A program made the translations under genes and the position numbers. A stretch of 25,911 nucleotides of DNA from an uncultured Prevotella sp. (lineage in GTDB: Bacteria > Bacteroidota > Bacteroidia > Bacteroidales > Bacteroidaceae): assembly GCA_900541575.1 (NCBI GenBank), contig UQKO01000036.1:1-25911 (forward strand). The letters run 5' to 3'. Of the stretch, positions 8,542 through 18,066 are shown in pieces (position 1 is the stretch's first letter; each line of letters starts with the position of its first letter). The notes under the pieces are model-generated. The model did no database searches and was not told the DNA's origin. It worked only from the letters and a program-made list of their open reading frames with translations.

Positions 8542-11496
8542 ATGAAATCACTCTTCAACTCTACCAATCGGCTATTCCTTCGCGACACACCTTTCGCCTC
8601 GTTGATGAATAAGCGTGTGTTCAATGTGCTACTTATCGCTACGCCCTATGATGCCTTTATGCTGGAAGACGATGGACGTGTTGATGAACAGATATTCAAT
8701 GAATATACCTCGCTCAATCTGCGTTATCCGCCTCGATTCACGCAAGCCTTTGACGAAGAAGAAGCACTCAGACTACTCTCCGACCGTCACTTCGAACTCA
8801 TCATCGTCATGCCCAACCTGACGAATGCCAACACATTCAGTGCGGCAAATCGTCTGCAGTCGCTCTATCCAGACATTCCTATCGTGGTGCTCACACCTTT
8901 CTCGAAAGAAGTAAGTAAACGATTGAAGCAAACAGACCTCTCACACATTGACTACGTTTTTTCCTGGCTTGGCAATACAGAGTTGCTCGTAGCTATCATC
9001 AAGTTGATAGAAGATCGTCTGAACGCTCCTCACGATGTGTCAGAAGTAGGTGTGCAGACAATTCTGTTAGTAGAGGATAGCGTGCGCTTTTACTCATCAG
9101 CCCTTCCCCTACTCTATCGCCTTGTACTCGAGCAAAGCCGAGAATTTGCCAAAGAAGCACTCAATGACCACTTACAGACATTAAGAATGCGAGGCCGACC
9201 CAAAATCATGTTAGCGCGTAGCTATGAAGAGGCCATACAAATCTGCCAAAACTTTGCCGACAATATGCTAGGGGTTATCTCAGACATGGCCTTTACACGC
9301 AATGGTAGGAAAGACTCTCAAGCGGGTTTCCGCCTTGCTCAGCAATTAAGAAAGAGCCATCCGCATTTACCCATTATATTGGAATCGAGCGATGCGGAAT
9401 CCTTGCACTATGCCGATATATTACATTTACCTTTTATTCAAAAAAGCGCAAAAAGCTATCCTCAAGATCTCGAACGCGAAGTGATGCACCATTTCGGTTT
9501 TGGTGATTTCGTAGTGGCCGATCCTCACACCCACGAGGAAATACTCCGCATCCGCAATCTCAAAGAGCTACAAGACAATCTTCCGCGCATCCCCGACGAA
9601 ATGCTCTTTCATCATTTGTGCAACAACCATATATCGCGTTTTCTCTATTCACGTGCCATATTCCCGCCTGCCGAGATTCTGAGGAAACACGATGCTCATC
9701 AATACAAAAACATGAACGAGGCTCGCGCTTTCATTCTCCAACTTATCGCAGCCTATCGTCAGATGAAGAATGCAGGCGTTGTAGCCGTATATCAAAAAGA
9801 CCGCTTCGACCAGTTTGGCCAATTTGCTCGCATCGGCAATGGTTCCATGGGCGGTAAGGGACGCGGATTGGCTTTCATCAACCATTGTCTGTGGCAGGAG
9901 GAATTTTCGTTGGACAAGCCCCTACTTCACGTGCAATTACCCAAGACGGTGATTATCTGCACAGATGTATTCAGTCGGTTTATGCTCGACAATCAGCTTT
10001 ACCCCATAGCACTCAGTCAAGCATCCGATGAGGAAATACTAGAAGCATTCTTGCAAAGTTCGCTCAGTGCCGATGTTATTGATGATTTGCTCCATTTGCT
10101 TCGCAATGGGAGTTCGCCCATTGCCGTCCGCTCGTCTAGTCTGCTTGAGGACTCACACTATCAGCCCTTTGCTGGCGTTTACTCCACTTATATGGTACCA
10201 CGCTCATCCAGTCTGCAGGAGACGTTGCTTCACGTACAAGCAGCAATAAAGGCTGTCTATGCCTTCGTGTTCTATCGAAATAGTAAAAACTATCTTTCTG
10301 CCACTCTGAATCTCATTGACCAAGAGAAGATGGCCATTGTATTACAAGAAGTGGTGGGCACAGAACATGCCGATGGGCTTTACTACCCATCGTTTTCGGG
10401 CGTGGCACAATCGGTCAATTACTATCCTGTGGGGAAACAACGTGCGGAAGATGGCGTTGTCAGTTTGGCCGTAGGACTGGGCAAACAAATCGTGGATGGA
10501 GAAAAATCCTTACGATTCTCGCCCACCTATCCCAAGCATCAGATGCAACTGTCCGACCCACAGACGGCTCTACGCGAAACGCAATCTGCCTTTTGGGCCG
10601 TCGACCTACGCCAAGCATCCTCCCTCCCTACCTGTCACGACGATACTTACCTGCGGAACGTTCCTCTTCAGAAGTTTTCCACTTCAGACGAAGCAAGTCC
10701 TTACCTCTTCTCTACATTCGACCATGCTAACGACCGAATAATATCAGGTTGCTATCCAGAGCAAGGACGATTGATTGCCAGTTTTTCGGCCTTACTGCAT
10801 TCGCCTGTTATTCCACTTGCCGCCACCATCCAAGAGCTACTCCGTATGGGACAACGCAATATGGGGCGTCCCGTCGAGATTGAAATGGCCATACAAATGA
10901 ATGGGCTGCAATCGATCACCCTTTATCTGTTGCAGATACGTCCCATGGTTGATTTTGCAGAAGATACGGGTAGCCTTACGCCTATACGCACTGAAGGACA
11001 TACGCTCTTGCTCTCAGCAAGCCAAACTTTAGGCAACGGGCTGATATCTGATATCTCTCACATTGTCTACCTGCCCTCCACCTCCTACTCTGCCAGTCAA
11101 TCCCTTCGCTGGGCACAACAATTAGCAGAAATCAATGAGCACTTCGTCCGCAACCAGGAGACTTACTTACTCATTGGCGCAGGCCGGTGGGGAACTTCTG
11201 ACGCTTCAATGGGTATCCCCGTGAGTTGGTCACAAATATCTGCTGCAGCCATCGTAGAGTTGCCCATCACGACGCGCCACATCGATGCAAGCCAAGGCTC
11301 GCACTTTTTCCACAACCTCACCTCGCTTGGCATCCCCTATCTCACGCTCAATGAGCACGACTTGTCTCTATTTAATAAAGAGTGGTTTGCTCAACATGCA
11401 AATTCAAGCGAAGAGATTCAACTGATCACATTAAAAAAGCCCTTGCTCATCTCCATTGATGGTAGACGAAGCAAAGGCAGGATATTTGAAAACTGA
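8542..11496 (+). CDS. Receiver-like domains plus PEP/pyruvate-binding ATP-grasp protein
   Basis: This is a 984-aa multidomain cytoplasmic protein. Residues about 27-155 and 175-320 look like two receiver (response-regulator) folds; the second opens with ILLVEDS (D179) and has an ISDMAF strand matching the phospho-acceptor region, but neither has an output domain. Residues about 430-805 carry the PPDK/PEP-synthase nucleotide-binding module: GNGSMGGKGRG (432-442), VRSSSLLEDS with FAGVYSTY (529-552), and LLQIRPM ending near 802. The His swivel domain and the PEP-binding TIM barrel of true PEP synthase are absent. The C-terminal about 180 residues include GAGRWGTSD (near 880-888). The reaction is therefore unknown; ATP-dependent phosphotransfer is an inference. 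The gene follows addAB by 35 nt, an order I recall in other Bacteroidales, and transcription is probably shared. A link to recombination is not shown by the sequence. Confidence 0.85.
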   Translation: MKSLFNSTNRLFLRDTPFASLMNKRVFNVLLIATPYDAFMLEDDGRVDEQIFNEYTSLNLRYPPRFTQAFDEEEALRLLSDRHFELIIVMPNLTNANTFSAANRLQSLYPDIPIVVLTPFSKEVSKRLKQTDLSHIDYVFSWLGNTELLVAIIKLIEDRLNAPHDVSEVGVQTILLVEDSVRFYSSALPLLYRLVLEQSREFAKEALNDHLQTLRMRGRPKIMLARSYEEAIQICQNFADNMLGVISDMAFTRNGRKDSQAGFRLAQQLRKSHPHLPIILESSDAESLHYADILHLPFIQKSAKSYPQDLEREVMHHFGFGDFVVADPHTHEEILRIRNLKELQDNLPRIPDEMLFHHLCNNHISRFLYSRAIFPPAEILRKHDAHQYKNMNEARAFILQLIAAYRQMKNAGVVAVYQKDRFDQFGQFARIGNGSMGGKGRGLAFINHCLWQEEFSLDKPLLHVQLPKTVIICTDVFSRFMLDNQLYPIALSQASDEEILEAFLQSSLSADVIDDLLHLLRNGSSPIAVRSSSLLEDSHYQPFAGVYSTYMVPRSSSLQETLLHVQAAIKAVYAFVFYRNSKNYLSATLNLIDQEKMAIVLQEVVGTEHADGLYYPSFSGVAQSVNYYPVGKQRAEDGVVSLAVGLGKQIVDGEKSLRFSPTYPKHQMQLSDPQTALRETQSAFWAVDLRQASSLPTCHDDTYLRNVPLQKFSTSDEASPYLFSTFDHANDRIISGCYPEQGRLIASFSALLHSPVIPLAATIQELLRMGQRNMGRPVEIEMAIQMNGLQSITLYLLQIRPMVDFAEDTGSLTPIRTEGHTLLLSASQTLGNGLISDISHIVYLPSTSYSASQSLRWAQQLAEINEHFVRNQETYLLIGAGRWGTSDASMGIPVSWSQISAAAIVELPITTRHIDASQGSHFFHNLTSLGIPYLTLNEHDLSLFNKEWFAQHANSSEEIQLITLKKPLLISIDGRRSKGRIFEN

Positions 11497-11645
11497 TACA
11501 ATCAACTACACATATATCTTAAAACCATTTTCACTAGATCCAAGAAACATTACACGACCATTCCACCAAGCGATTCCATATACTTGCACAAAATTGCAAT
11601 CTGATAAAAAACGAGATGGAGGCAACATTCCTATTCCATATATCC

Positions 11646-14600
11646 TCACGCTTTTACAGGCAATCCGTTAAATGGCCTTGGCTGATTCGAGAATAAAACC
11701 TGGGATGCTCTGCTGCATATCACATTCATAGGGCATTCTCCATGACTGCTATGATAATTCATGAATCCTAAGCAATAGTAAGCATTGGTAAGTCCAAACT
11801 CATCTTGCTTTCTGTCACGCACAAAGAGCAAGTATTTCCATCCATTGGTGAGTTGTTCCGTAATGCGCCGTCCTTCATTACTGTTGCAACGCACTTTATT
11901 CATTGACTGCCAATGAAACTGACGAGGAGATATAGCATAGTCTTCATAGAGCGTGCTAGGCGAATATTCCTTATCCGATTTATTGAGCGTGACAAATACC
12001 ATAGCAAACTTTCGATCGGCATTATACTGTGTACCAAACACTTGCCAACGACCCAGTTTATTCTCTAAAAGCAAATGAATCTCGTCGGCACTATAGCAAC
12101 CATAAAGTTCGATTTCAGCTTCTTCGTCAATACGTATCCATTGTGTAGTTTGATTCAGCTGATTGAGTCGCAGCGACACAAGGAAACGGAGTTCGTCCAT
12201 AAACCACACCTTATCCTTTATCGACTCCACAGCATCAGTAATGCTAGCAAACGACAGTTGAAATGCCTTATTCACCTTCTCGATAGGATCCATCCAAAGA
12301 GTGTAGTAGAAAAGTTGAAGAAACTTATTCTCCCGCTGAGAAGCCCTTACAGGATGCTTCATTCCTTGACTTATAAGCCTATTAATGTAAGAAAGATATT
12401 CATAGCTATTGGTATGAAATAACCTAGCAAGCCCTCCTTCAAGGAGTTTGGTATATTTACTTTCTGCCTCAAATCCATCGACTTCTATTCCCGACTGCAC
12501 TTTCAAACGTGCCCACGATCCAGGCGTCTTATAGACAATACGCCAGTCGAGGTCAAAATTATTAATAAAGTTCTCGTAGGTTAGCGATTGTCCTGTGTTT
12601 TGCGTAAAATTACGGCACTCTCTTCGCAAGCGCGAAAGACTAAACACGGCTTCATGGATGTTCTTGAGAATGTACTCCTGTGCTTGCTTCTCCATGGTAA
12701 TAGAACATCCACGAGGCAAGAACATAAATCCATTTTTGATTTCTCGCTCTATACTGCTTGAGCTTCGACCCACAAGGGCACGAAACCTACTTTCATAATT
12801 GTACGACTGACTAGCTTGCGCCACAAAGTCAAGCACAGTAAGGCAAGTTTTGCCATCACACAAGCGAAGTCCACGTCCAAGTTGCTGAAGGAAGATGGTA
12901 AGTGATTCCGTGGGACGAAGGAATAATACCGTGTCTATTTCTGGAATGTCAATACCCTCATTGAGTATATCGGTCACACAGAGATAGTTGATTTCCCCCT
13001 TGGTCAACCTATCTGAAGCAATACCCACCTCAGCCGAATTACGCGAAGTGAGCGACATCGCTTTATAGCCATGATCTTGAAGCATACGGCTCATGTATTC
13101 TGCATGGTCGATGCTGCAACAAAAGCATACGGCTCTACACTCGTGCGGATCATTGATATAGCTATCTAGTGCTTTTTGAATAATGGCAAAGCGTTGTATA
13201 TTGTTGTTGTACACGCGTGTGAGTTCTGTGGCATCATATCGTTCGCCCTTGCATGCCAAACGGCTTAAATCGACACTATCATCGGTAACACAGAAATAGT
13301 CGAACGGAGTCAAAAGCTGCTGATTTAATGCCTCTTGCAGACGGATTTCGGCAGCAAATCGATTATTGAAATCGGGACGAATTTCACGTCCGTCCATACG
13401 CTCAGGAGTAGCGGTGAGACCAAGAAATATCGTCGGGGTGAAACGTGTAAAGAGTTCTCGATAGCTACCTGCTGCGCTATGATGCACTTCGTCTATCACC
13501 ACATAATCATAGTATTCTTTTCCCATCTGCTCAAACGTGTCCCAATTATTGTTGAGCGTCTGTATAGTGATAAAGAGGTGGTCAAGGTTACTCCGGAAAC
13601 TAGGCGAAATGCGCCCCGTCCAGATTTCGCCAAAATTGCTATCCACCATTACGGAACGAAACGTATCTCGTGCTTGCTTCAATATTGTTTCTCGATGTAC
13701 TACAAAGAGTAGACGCGCCATGCGACCTTTCTCCTTAAGCATCTTCTTATTAAAATCCTTAAAGTCGAATGCACTGATAGCCGTCTTACCCGTGCCAGTA
13801 GCAGCAATGATGAGGTTCTTATAGCTGTGCACTACTTCGCGTTCATACTGCAATTTCTCAAGCACCTTTATCTGATGTGTCTTACGTACGAAGCGAGTGA
13901 GATAGATGGTGTCGCTGTTGGTCTGTGATGAACCTCTGTAGCGTTCTTTCCATGATGAGTCTCTGTGGCGTTCTTTCCATATAGCTTCTTCAAACCTATC
14001 GAGTGCTTCTTGCGAGTCGATGGGTTCAAATTCGTCGCTGTTCCAATAGCTATCGAATGTGGCCTTGGTCTTATTTATAATGTGAGGGTTCTCCACGCTC
14101 GTCACGCGCATGTTCCACTCTAGTCCCTTGGTCAAGGCCGAACGACTGATGTTGCTCGAACCTATATAGGCTGTATCGAAACTACTCTTGCGCGTAAAGA
14201 TATAGGCTTTGGCATGCAGACGCTCTTGACGAGTATTAAAGGAGGCGCGTATCTCCACGTTGCCTAACTCTGAAAGTTCGTACAGCTTTCTCACCGCTTT
14301 GGGATCGGTGGCTCCAATGTAAGTGGTTGTCATGATGCGCAGACGCGTATCTGGGCGCTTTACGAAATCACGCAAATCGTCGATGAGCAAACGAAGTCCT
14401 TCAAACTTGATAAAAGACACTACGAGGTCTATCTCGTCGGCCGTTTGAATGTCACGACGCACCTCATCATCCATTGACAAGTCATTGCCTCCTGTAAAGA
14501 GGCTACTCACTCTGTAACCGCTCACAGGGTGACAACGTGTCTTCGCTTCTACTTGTTCCTTCGTAAGCCCCACTTTGCTATAAATGCCACGCAAGAAGTG

Positions 14601-14924
14601 TTGTTTTCCCTCTTCACTCAATTCGTCGGAAGCCGTTTCTATGCCTTCCACACTCCACTCCTTTTCTATAAAGCGCAAGATGCGATTTACCACATCTACT
14701 TGGGCTGATATGGAGGCCTTCGCATCTTTCCGGCGAAAGCTATTCTTTAGTATGTCCGATACTATTTCAGTGAGATATTCGGCGAGCATCTTGTAGGATT
14801 CTGCACTGTCAATGCTTTCCTCTTGTATTAAATATTGGCTCTCAGGAAAATGCTGAAGCTTTTCTTGTATAGCTTTGGAAATGAGCGTTTCGTACACGCC
14901 TGTGTCGATAATGAGGCCTGACAT
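11646..14924 (-). CDS. PLD-nuclease / DEAD-like SF2 helicase / DUF3427 protein
   Basis: This 1092-aa protein has three parts. The N-terminal part (about 150-300) is a phospholipase-D-type nuclease module with one HxK motif: H237-A-K239 and the downstream GSSNIS (255-260). The SF2 helicase core follows: Walker A AATGTGKT (374-381), DEVHH Walker B (478-482), TATP motif III (504-507), and motif VI QQLGRGLRL near 670-680. The C-terminal about 350 residues match DUF3427. Such fusions are thought to process or restrict DNA and often sit in accessory or defence-type loci, but the substrate is not known. A 9-residue tandem duplication lies in the linker between the nuclease and helicase (316-333). 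The gene is convergent with the PEP-binding gene (149-nt gap, no clear terminator). It is a single gene rather than part of an evident operon, intact, with a start that fits the family N-terminus. Confidence 0.88.
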   Translation of the reverse strand: MSGLIIDTGVYETLISKAIQEKLQHFPESQYLIQEESIDSAESYKMLAEYLTEIVSDILKNSFRRKDAKASISAQVDVVNRILRFIEKEWSVEGIETASDELSEEGKQHFLRGIYSKVGLTKEQVEAKTRCHPVSGYRVSSLFTGGNDLSMDDEVRRDIQTADEIDLVVSFIKFEGLRLLIDDLRDFVKRPDTRLRIMTTTYIGATDPKAVRKLYELSELGNVEIRASFNTRQERLHAKAYIFTRKSSFDTAYIGSSNISRSALTKGLEWNMRVTSVENPHIINKTKATFDSYWNSDEFEPIDSQEALDRFEEAIWKERHRDSSWKERYRGSSQTNSDTIYLTRFVRKTHQIKVLEKLQYEREVVHSYKNLIIAATGTGKTAISAFDFKDFNKKMLKEKGRMARLLFVVHRETILKQARDTFRSVMVDSNFGEIWTGRISPSFRSNLDHLFITIQTLNNNWDTFEQMGKEYYDYVVIDEVHHSAAGSYRELFTRFTPTIFLGLTATPERMDGREIRPDFNNRFAAEIRLQEALNQQLLTPFDYFCVTDDSVDLSRLACKGERYDATELTRVYNNNIQRFAIIQKALDSYINDPHECRAVCFCCSIDHAEYMSRMLQDHGYKAMSLTSRNSAEVGIASDRLTKGEINYLCVTDILNEGIDIPEIDTVLFLRPTESLTIFLQQLGRGLRLCDGKTCLTVLDFVAQASQSYNYESRFRALVGRSSSSIEREIKNGFMFLPRGCSITMEKQAQEYILKNIHEAVFSLSRLRRECRNFTQNTGQSLTYENFINNFDLDWRIVYKTPGSWARLKVQSGIEVDGFEAESKYTKLLEGGLARLFHTNSYEYLSYINRLISQGMKHPVRASQRENKFLQLFYYTLWMDPIEKVNKAFQLSFASITDAVESIKDKVWFMDELRFLVSLRLNQLNQTTQWIRIDEEAEIELYGCYSADEIHLLLENKLGRWQVFGTQYNADRKFAMVFVTLNKSDKEYSPSTLYEDYAISPRQFHWQSMNKVRCNSNEGRRITEQLTNGWKYLLFVRDRKQDEFGLTNAYYCLGFMNYHSSHGECPMNVICSRASQVLFSNQPRPFNGLPVKA
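13926..13979 (-). repeat. 27-bp in-frame tandem duplication within the PLD-helicase gene
   Basis: 13926-13952 and 13953-13979 match at 24 of 27 bases. In protein they give WKERHRDSS followed by WKERYRGSS, in the linker between the PLD and helicase domains. The frame is kept, so the protein tolerates a linker of variable length. Confidence 0.85.
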
Positions 14925-14998
14925 AGTGATTCATTTAAGGTTTACCTGTTGGCAAAAATCATTGGCTAACGGGTATACAAGTAACATTTATAGAAATT

Positions 14999-15048
14999 CA
15001 AGTTTCGGATTTAGCGAGTGAAGGTAGTCTGGCTAAACCCGAAACTTG
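14999..15048 (-). terminator. Stem-loop after nadD, likely operon terminator
   Basis: Arms 14999-15015 and 15032-15048 pair over 17 bp with a 16-nt loop; the one mismatch is a G-U wobble in the minus-strand RNA. It begins 10 nt after the nadD stop. The following sequence (AATTTCTATAAAT on minus) is only weakly T-rich, so termination or 3'-end protection are both possible. Confidence 0.55.
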
Positions 15049-15057
15049 TGCTAGAGA

Positions 15058-15630
15058 TTAATCTTCCCAATCATAGTTCGCAAGCGCTTGCGCGACACAC
15101 GCTGGTACCATTTCACTCACATCCTTCCCTTGGCGCAGATACTCACGCACTTCCGTAGAGCTATAAGGAAACTGAGGAGCACTTATCAAATGAACATTGG
15201 GAGGGAGTTCGGAACTTTGGATGAGGGTGCCCGGACGGGGATATACTAAGAGTTCGCAGCGCTGGAGTATTTCTTCATAATGCGCCCAACGATGGAATAG
15301 CGCCCAATTATCGCCACCTATCAGCAGGCAGAACTTGTGCTGAGGATACTGTTCGGCAAGGGCGCGAAGCGTTGCCCAGGTGTAAGAAGGACGAGGCAAA
15401 TGAAACTCCACATCGCTTACCTTGATCCTCTCAATATCCTTCACTGCCTCTCGCGCTAGATGCAAGCGAAGTTGCTCGGGAAGAAGACCTCGCTGAGGTT
15501 TTAAAGGGTTCTGCGGCGAAACGTTGAGCCACACTTCGTCCACCCATTGCTGCTCTAGCACATGGGTAGCCAAAGCGATGTGGCCTTTATGTATGGGATT
15601 GAATGATCCACCAAAGATTGCGATTTTCAC
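15058..15630 (-). CDS. nadD: Nicotinate-nucleotide adenylyltransferase
   Basis: This enzyme adenylates nicotinate mononucleotide to deamido-NAD+ in NAD biosynthesis, in the cytoplasm. The nucleotidyltransferase signature GGSFNPIHKGH occupies residues 7-17, with both catalytic His residues present (H14, H17). IGGDNW lies near 105-110, and the C-terminal SSTEVR is the family ISxTxxR motif. At 190 aa it is of usual length. It is the last gene of a yicC-gmk-nadD run, 27 nt after gmk, with a stem-loop directly behind it. No unusual substitutions were seen. Confidence 0.95.
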   Translation of the reverse strand: MKIAIFGGSFNPIHKGHIALATHVLEQQWVDEVWLNVSPQNPLKPQRGLLPEQLRLHLAREAVKDIERIKVSDVEFHLPRPSYTWATLRALAEQYPQHKFCLLIGGDNWALFHRWAHYEEILQRCELLVYPRPGTLIQSSELPPNVHLISAPQFPYSSTEVREYLRQGKDVSEMVPACVAQALANYDWED

Positions 15631-15657
15631 AAGGAGAATGGACTTGATGCGAATGCG

Positions 15658-16221
15658 TTATTCTGCAAGAAAATCTTGAATAATGCGCAGAGCCTCTTGC
15701 TGAGCCGTAGCAAGTTCATCGTTGACGATGACATGGTCGAAATTCTTTGCAAAGGAGAGTTCAAACTCTGCACGTGCTATGCGATCGTTGATTACTTCGG
15801 GCGAATCTGTGCCACGCCCCTCAAGGCGTTGACGAAGCACTTCGATAGAAGGTGGCTGGATAAAAAGGCTCAAAGCACGATCGGCATAATGCTTCTTAAT
15901 ATTCTGTCCGCCAAGCACATCGACATCGCATACCACATTTTCACCTTTGCTGAGTTGTGCGTCAACCTGCGACTTGAGTGTACCATAGAAACGATCTTTG
16001 TACACCTCTTCGTACTCCAAGAAATCGCCTTGCGAAATATGATTGCGAAACTCTTCGGGGGTTAGGAAGAAATATTCCACGCCATTTTGCTCAGTGCCGC
16101 GAGGAGGACGACTTGTGGCCGAAATAGAAAAATGCAGATTCAGTCCTTGCTGCATCAAGTAATTGATAATGGTACTTTTACCCGATCCTGAGGGGGCAGA
16201 GAATATGATAATCTTAGACAT
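15658..16221 (-). CDS. gmk: Guanylate kinase
   Basis: This kinase phosphorylates GMP to GDP with ATP in purine nucleotide metabolism. The P-loop APSGSGKST is at residues 9-17. The GMP-binding segment follows as SATSRPPRGTEQNGVEYFF, and GDFLEYEEVYKDRFYGT carries the conserved GMP-contact tyrosine and glutamate. The lid RLEGRGTDS and RIARAEFE follow. At 187 aa it is typical. It sits 50 nt downstream of yicC and 27 nt upstream of nadD, a common Bacteroidales order. The start ATG is set by the family N-terminus. Confidence 0.96.
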   Translation of the reverse strand: MSKIIIFSAPSGSGKSTIINYLMQQGLNLHFSISATSRPPRGTEQNGVEYFFLTPEEFRNHISQGDFLEYEEVYKDRFYGTLKSQVDAQLSKGENVVCDVDVLGGQNIKKHYADRALSLFIQPPSIEVLRQRLEGRGTDSPEVINDRIARAEFELSFAKNFDHVIVNDELATAQQEALRIIQDFLAE

Positions 16222-16271
16222 TATATACAGAGTTTAGAGGTTTCCTATCTGAGGCTATGGAGACGCTCGTT

Positions 16272-17147
16272 TTACATGACGTTGAGCACCTGCTCCTTGA
16301 TTTGCTCAAGTTCGTCTTTCATCTTCACCACGATATTTTGCATCTCTGCTTGATTGCTCTTCGACCCCGTAGTGTTGATTTCTCGTCCTATTTCTTGAGA
16401 GATAAAGCCGAGTTTCTTTCCCTGTCCGTGACCATTGAGCATAGTTTCACGGAAATAGCGCAGATGGTTAGCAAGGCGTTGCTTCTCCTCACTGATATCA
16501 AGTTTTTCTATATAATAGATGAGTTCTTGCTCAAGGCGATTTTTGTCATAGTCCACGCCCTTCAACTCTGAAAGTCGATCCATGAGACGCTGTCGGATTT
16601 TCTCCACACGACTATGTTCGAAAGGCTCTATCTCATGAAGCAAATGCTCAATATTGTCCACCTTCTCTGTAAACTTGCGATAGAGGGCTTCACCTTCCTG
16701 TTTGCGAAAATCAGTGAGACGTTCTAGAGCCGTACCAATGGTGGAAAGCACAATAGTCCATTCCTCCTCAGAGAGCGACTCTTGTACATTCGTCTGCGTG
16801 GTCTCTGGCAAACGAAGTACGAGGTCCCAAATATTTTGGGGCATGGGCAACGATTGTGCTTCTGAAATCTGCTTAATCTGAGAGACATAGGCAGCCACCA
16901 CTTCAGGAGAGATCACGCCAGCAGCCGTAGTATCATCCTTCTCCACCCACAAGGTGAAGTCTACTTTACCACGTTCGAGAGCGCGCGCTATCTTCTGACG
17001 AATTTCTATTTCCTTTTCTCTGTAAAGGGGCGATATGCGTGTGCTCAAATCAAGGCTTTTGCTATTAAGCGATTTTATTTCTACATGAATCTTTTTTCCT
17101 TCAAAAGTGGCATCAGCTTTGCCATAGCCCGTCATGGATTGTATCAT
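16272..17147 (-). CDS. yicC: YicC family endoribonuclease
   Basis: This is a YicC/YloC-family protein of 291 aa. The N-terminus MIQSMTGYGKA, the following IKSLNSKSLDLSTR segment, and the C-terminal half with YDKNRLEQELIYYIEKLDISEE, GKKLGFISQEIGREINTTGSK and a terminal KDELEQIKEQVLNV helix are the hallmarks of the family. E. coli YicC is an endoribonuclease acting on structured small RNAs. It is the first gene of a run with gmk and nadD, reading away from thiD (61 nt between start codons). A promoter lies in the shared upstream gap. Confidence 0.95.
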   Translation of the reverse strand: MIQSMTGYGKADATFEGKKIHVEIKSLNSKSLDLSTRISPLYREKEIEIRQKIARALERGKVDFTLWVEKDDTTAAGVISPEVVAAYVSQIKQISEAQSLPMPQNIWDLVLRLPETTQTNVQESLSEEEWTIVLSTIGTALERLTDFRKQEGEALYRKFTEKVDNIEHLLHEIEPFEHSRVEKIRQRLMDRLSELKGVDYDKNRLEQELIYYIEKLDISEEKQRLANHLRYFRETMLNGHGQGKKLGFISQEIGREINTTGSKSNQAEMQNIVVKMKDELEQIKEQVLNVM

Positions 17148-17175
17148 TGTTGCTGTATTTTTTGTTTGTTACTTG

Positions 17176-17183
17176 CAAAAGTA
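17176..17183 (-). promoter_or_regulatory. Candidate -7 box for yicC-gmk-nadD
   Basis: On minus, TACTTTTG (17176-17183) matches TAnnTTTG and lies 29 nt from the yicC ATG. A clear -33 TTTG at the right distance is not seen, so only the -7 box is supported. Confidence 0.5.
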
Positions 17184-17208
17184 GTACTTTTTGCGCAATT
17201 TTGCAGCA

Positions 17209-18009
17209 ATGAAAGCTTATAAAGTATGTATGTCGGTAGCAGGATCTGACCCTTCAGGAGGGGCAGGATTGCAAGCCGACCTTAAAACATTCACCATTCT
17301 CGGCTGTTACGGACAAGCCGTTCCCACGGCTCTTACCGTGCAAAACACGCTAGGCGTACAGCAGAGCATTGCCCTCGAAGCCTCTTTAGTAAAGAGACAG
17401 ATAGAAGCCATCCTGGCCGACTGTCCTCCTCGTTGCTTGAAAATAGGCATTGTGCCTCATGCCGAAACTGCACTTGCATTGGTTCACATTCTAGAACGCC
17501 GTGAGATTGCTTTCACCGTAATCGATCCTGTGCTTGTCTCCTCTTCTGGCCATCTGCTTGCCGACGAAGGAGCCCGATGCATCATGAAAGAGAAACTTAT
17601 GCCACTATGTAGCCTCATCACGCCCAATCTGCCTGAAGCACGTATCCTTACAGGAGCGACAGAGACAAGCATTGAAGACTGTGCTTTCCAACTCTTCGAA
17701 ATGCTTCATGGCCCTGCTATATTGCTCAAAGGAGGACACCGAGAAGGAAAACCTACAGACATACTCTGTGATGCCGACGGATTACATTATTTCACAGCGC
17801 AGCGCATACAAACATACAACGATCACGGCACAGGCTGCGTGCTATCCTCGGCCATTACAGCCTATATGTGCCACGGACTTTCTCTGCTTGAAGCCATAGA
17901 GAGAGCTAAGCTTTTCGTCACTCGTGCGCTTGAGAGGGGAGCTGATTACGAACTGGGAAAAGGACACGGGCCGATGTATCTTCTGCCATCAGAAGAGGAA
18001 GATATATAA
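17209..18009 (+). CDS. thiD: Hydroxymethylpyrimidine/phosphomethylpyrimidine kinase
   Basis: This is a ribokinase-fold kinase phosphorylating HMP and HMP-P in thiamine biosynthesis. The N-terminus reads VCMSVAGSDPSGGAGLQADLKTF, and ITPNLPEA, LLKGGHREG and the catalytic NDHGTGCVLSSAI (catalytic-loop cysteine C210) are all present. At 266 aa it is typical. An in-frame ATG at 17191 would add six residues, but the family N-terminus favours 17209. The gene is monocistronic, divergent from yicC. A TACTTTTTG near-match to the -7 box at 17185-17193 would leave a leader of only about 10 nt. No other thi genes or TPP riboswitch lie nearby. The downstream exonuclease is convergent. Confidence 0.94.
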   Translation: MKAYKVCMSVAGSDPSGGAGLQADLKTFTILGCYGQAVPTALTVQNTLGVQQSIALEASLVKRQIEAILADCPPRCLKIGIVPHAETALALVHILERREIAFTVIDPVLVSSSGHLLADEGARCIMKEKLMPLCSLITPNLPEARILTGATETSIEDCAFQLFEMLHGPAILLKGGHREGKPTDILCDADGLHYFTAQRIQTYNDHGTGCVLSSAITAYMCHGLSLLEAIERAKLFVTRALERGADYELGKGHGPMYLLPSEEEDI

Positions 18010-18066
18010 TTCTATTATTGGGGGAGTGTAAGCATCTATACACCAAGAGTTTCTATCTCCTCCCGT

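Noticed and set aside
8153..8551. 132-aa minus ORF across the end of addB
   Set aside because: It is antisense to the conserved Fe-S cysteine region and has no family features.
17191..17208. Upstream start for thiD adding MRNFAA
   Set aside because: The family N-terminus and the -7-like box at 17185-17193 make the ATG at 17209 more likely.
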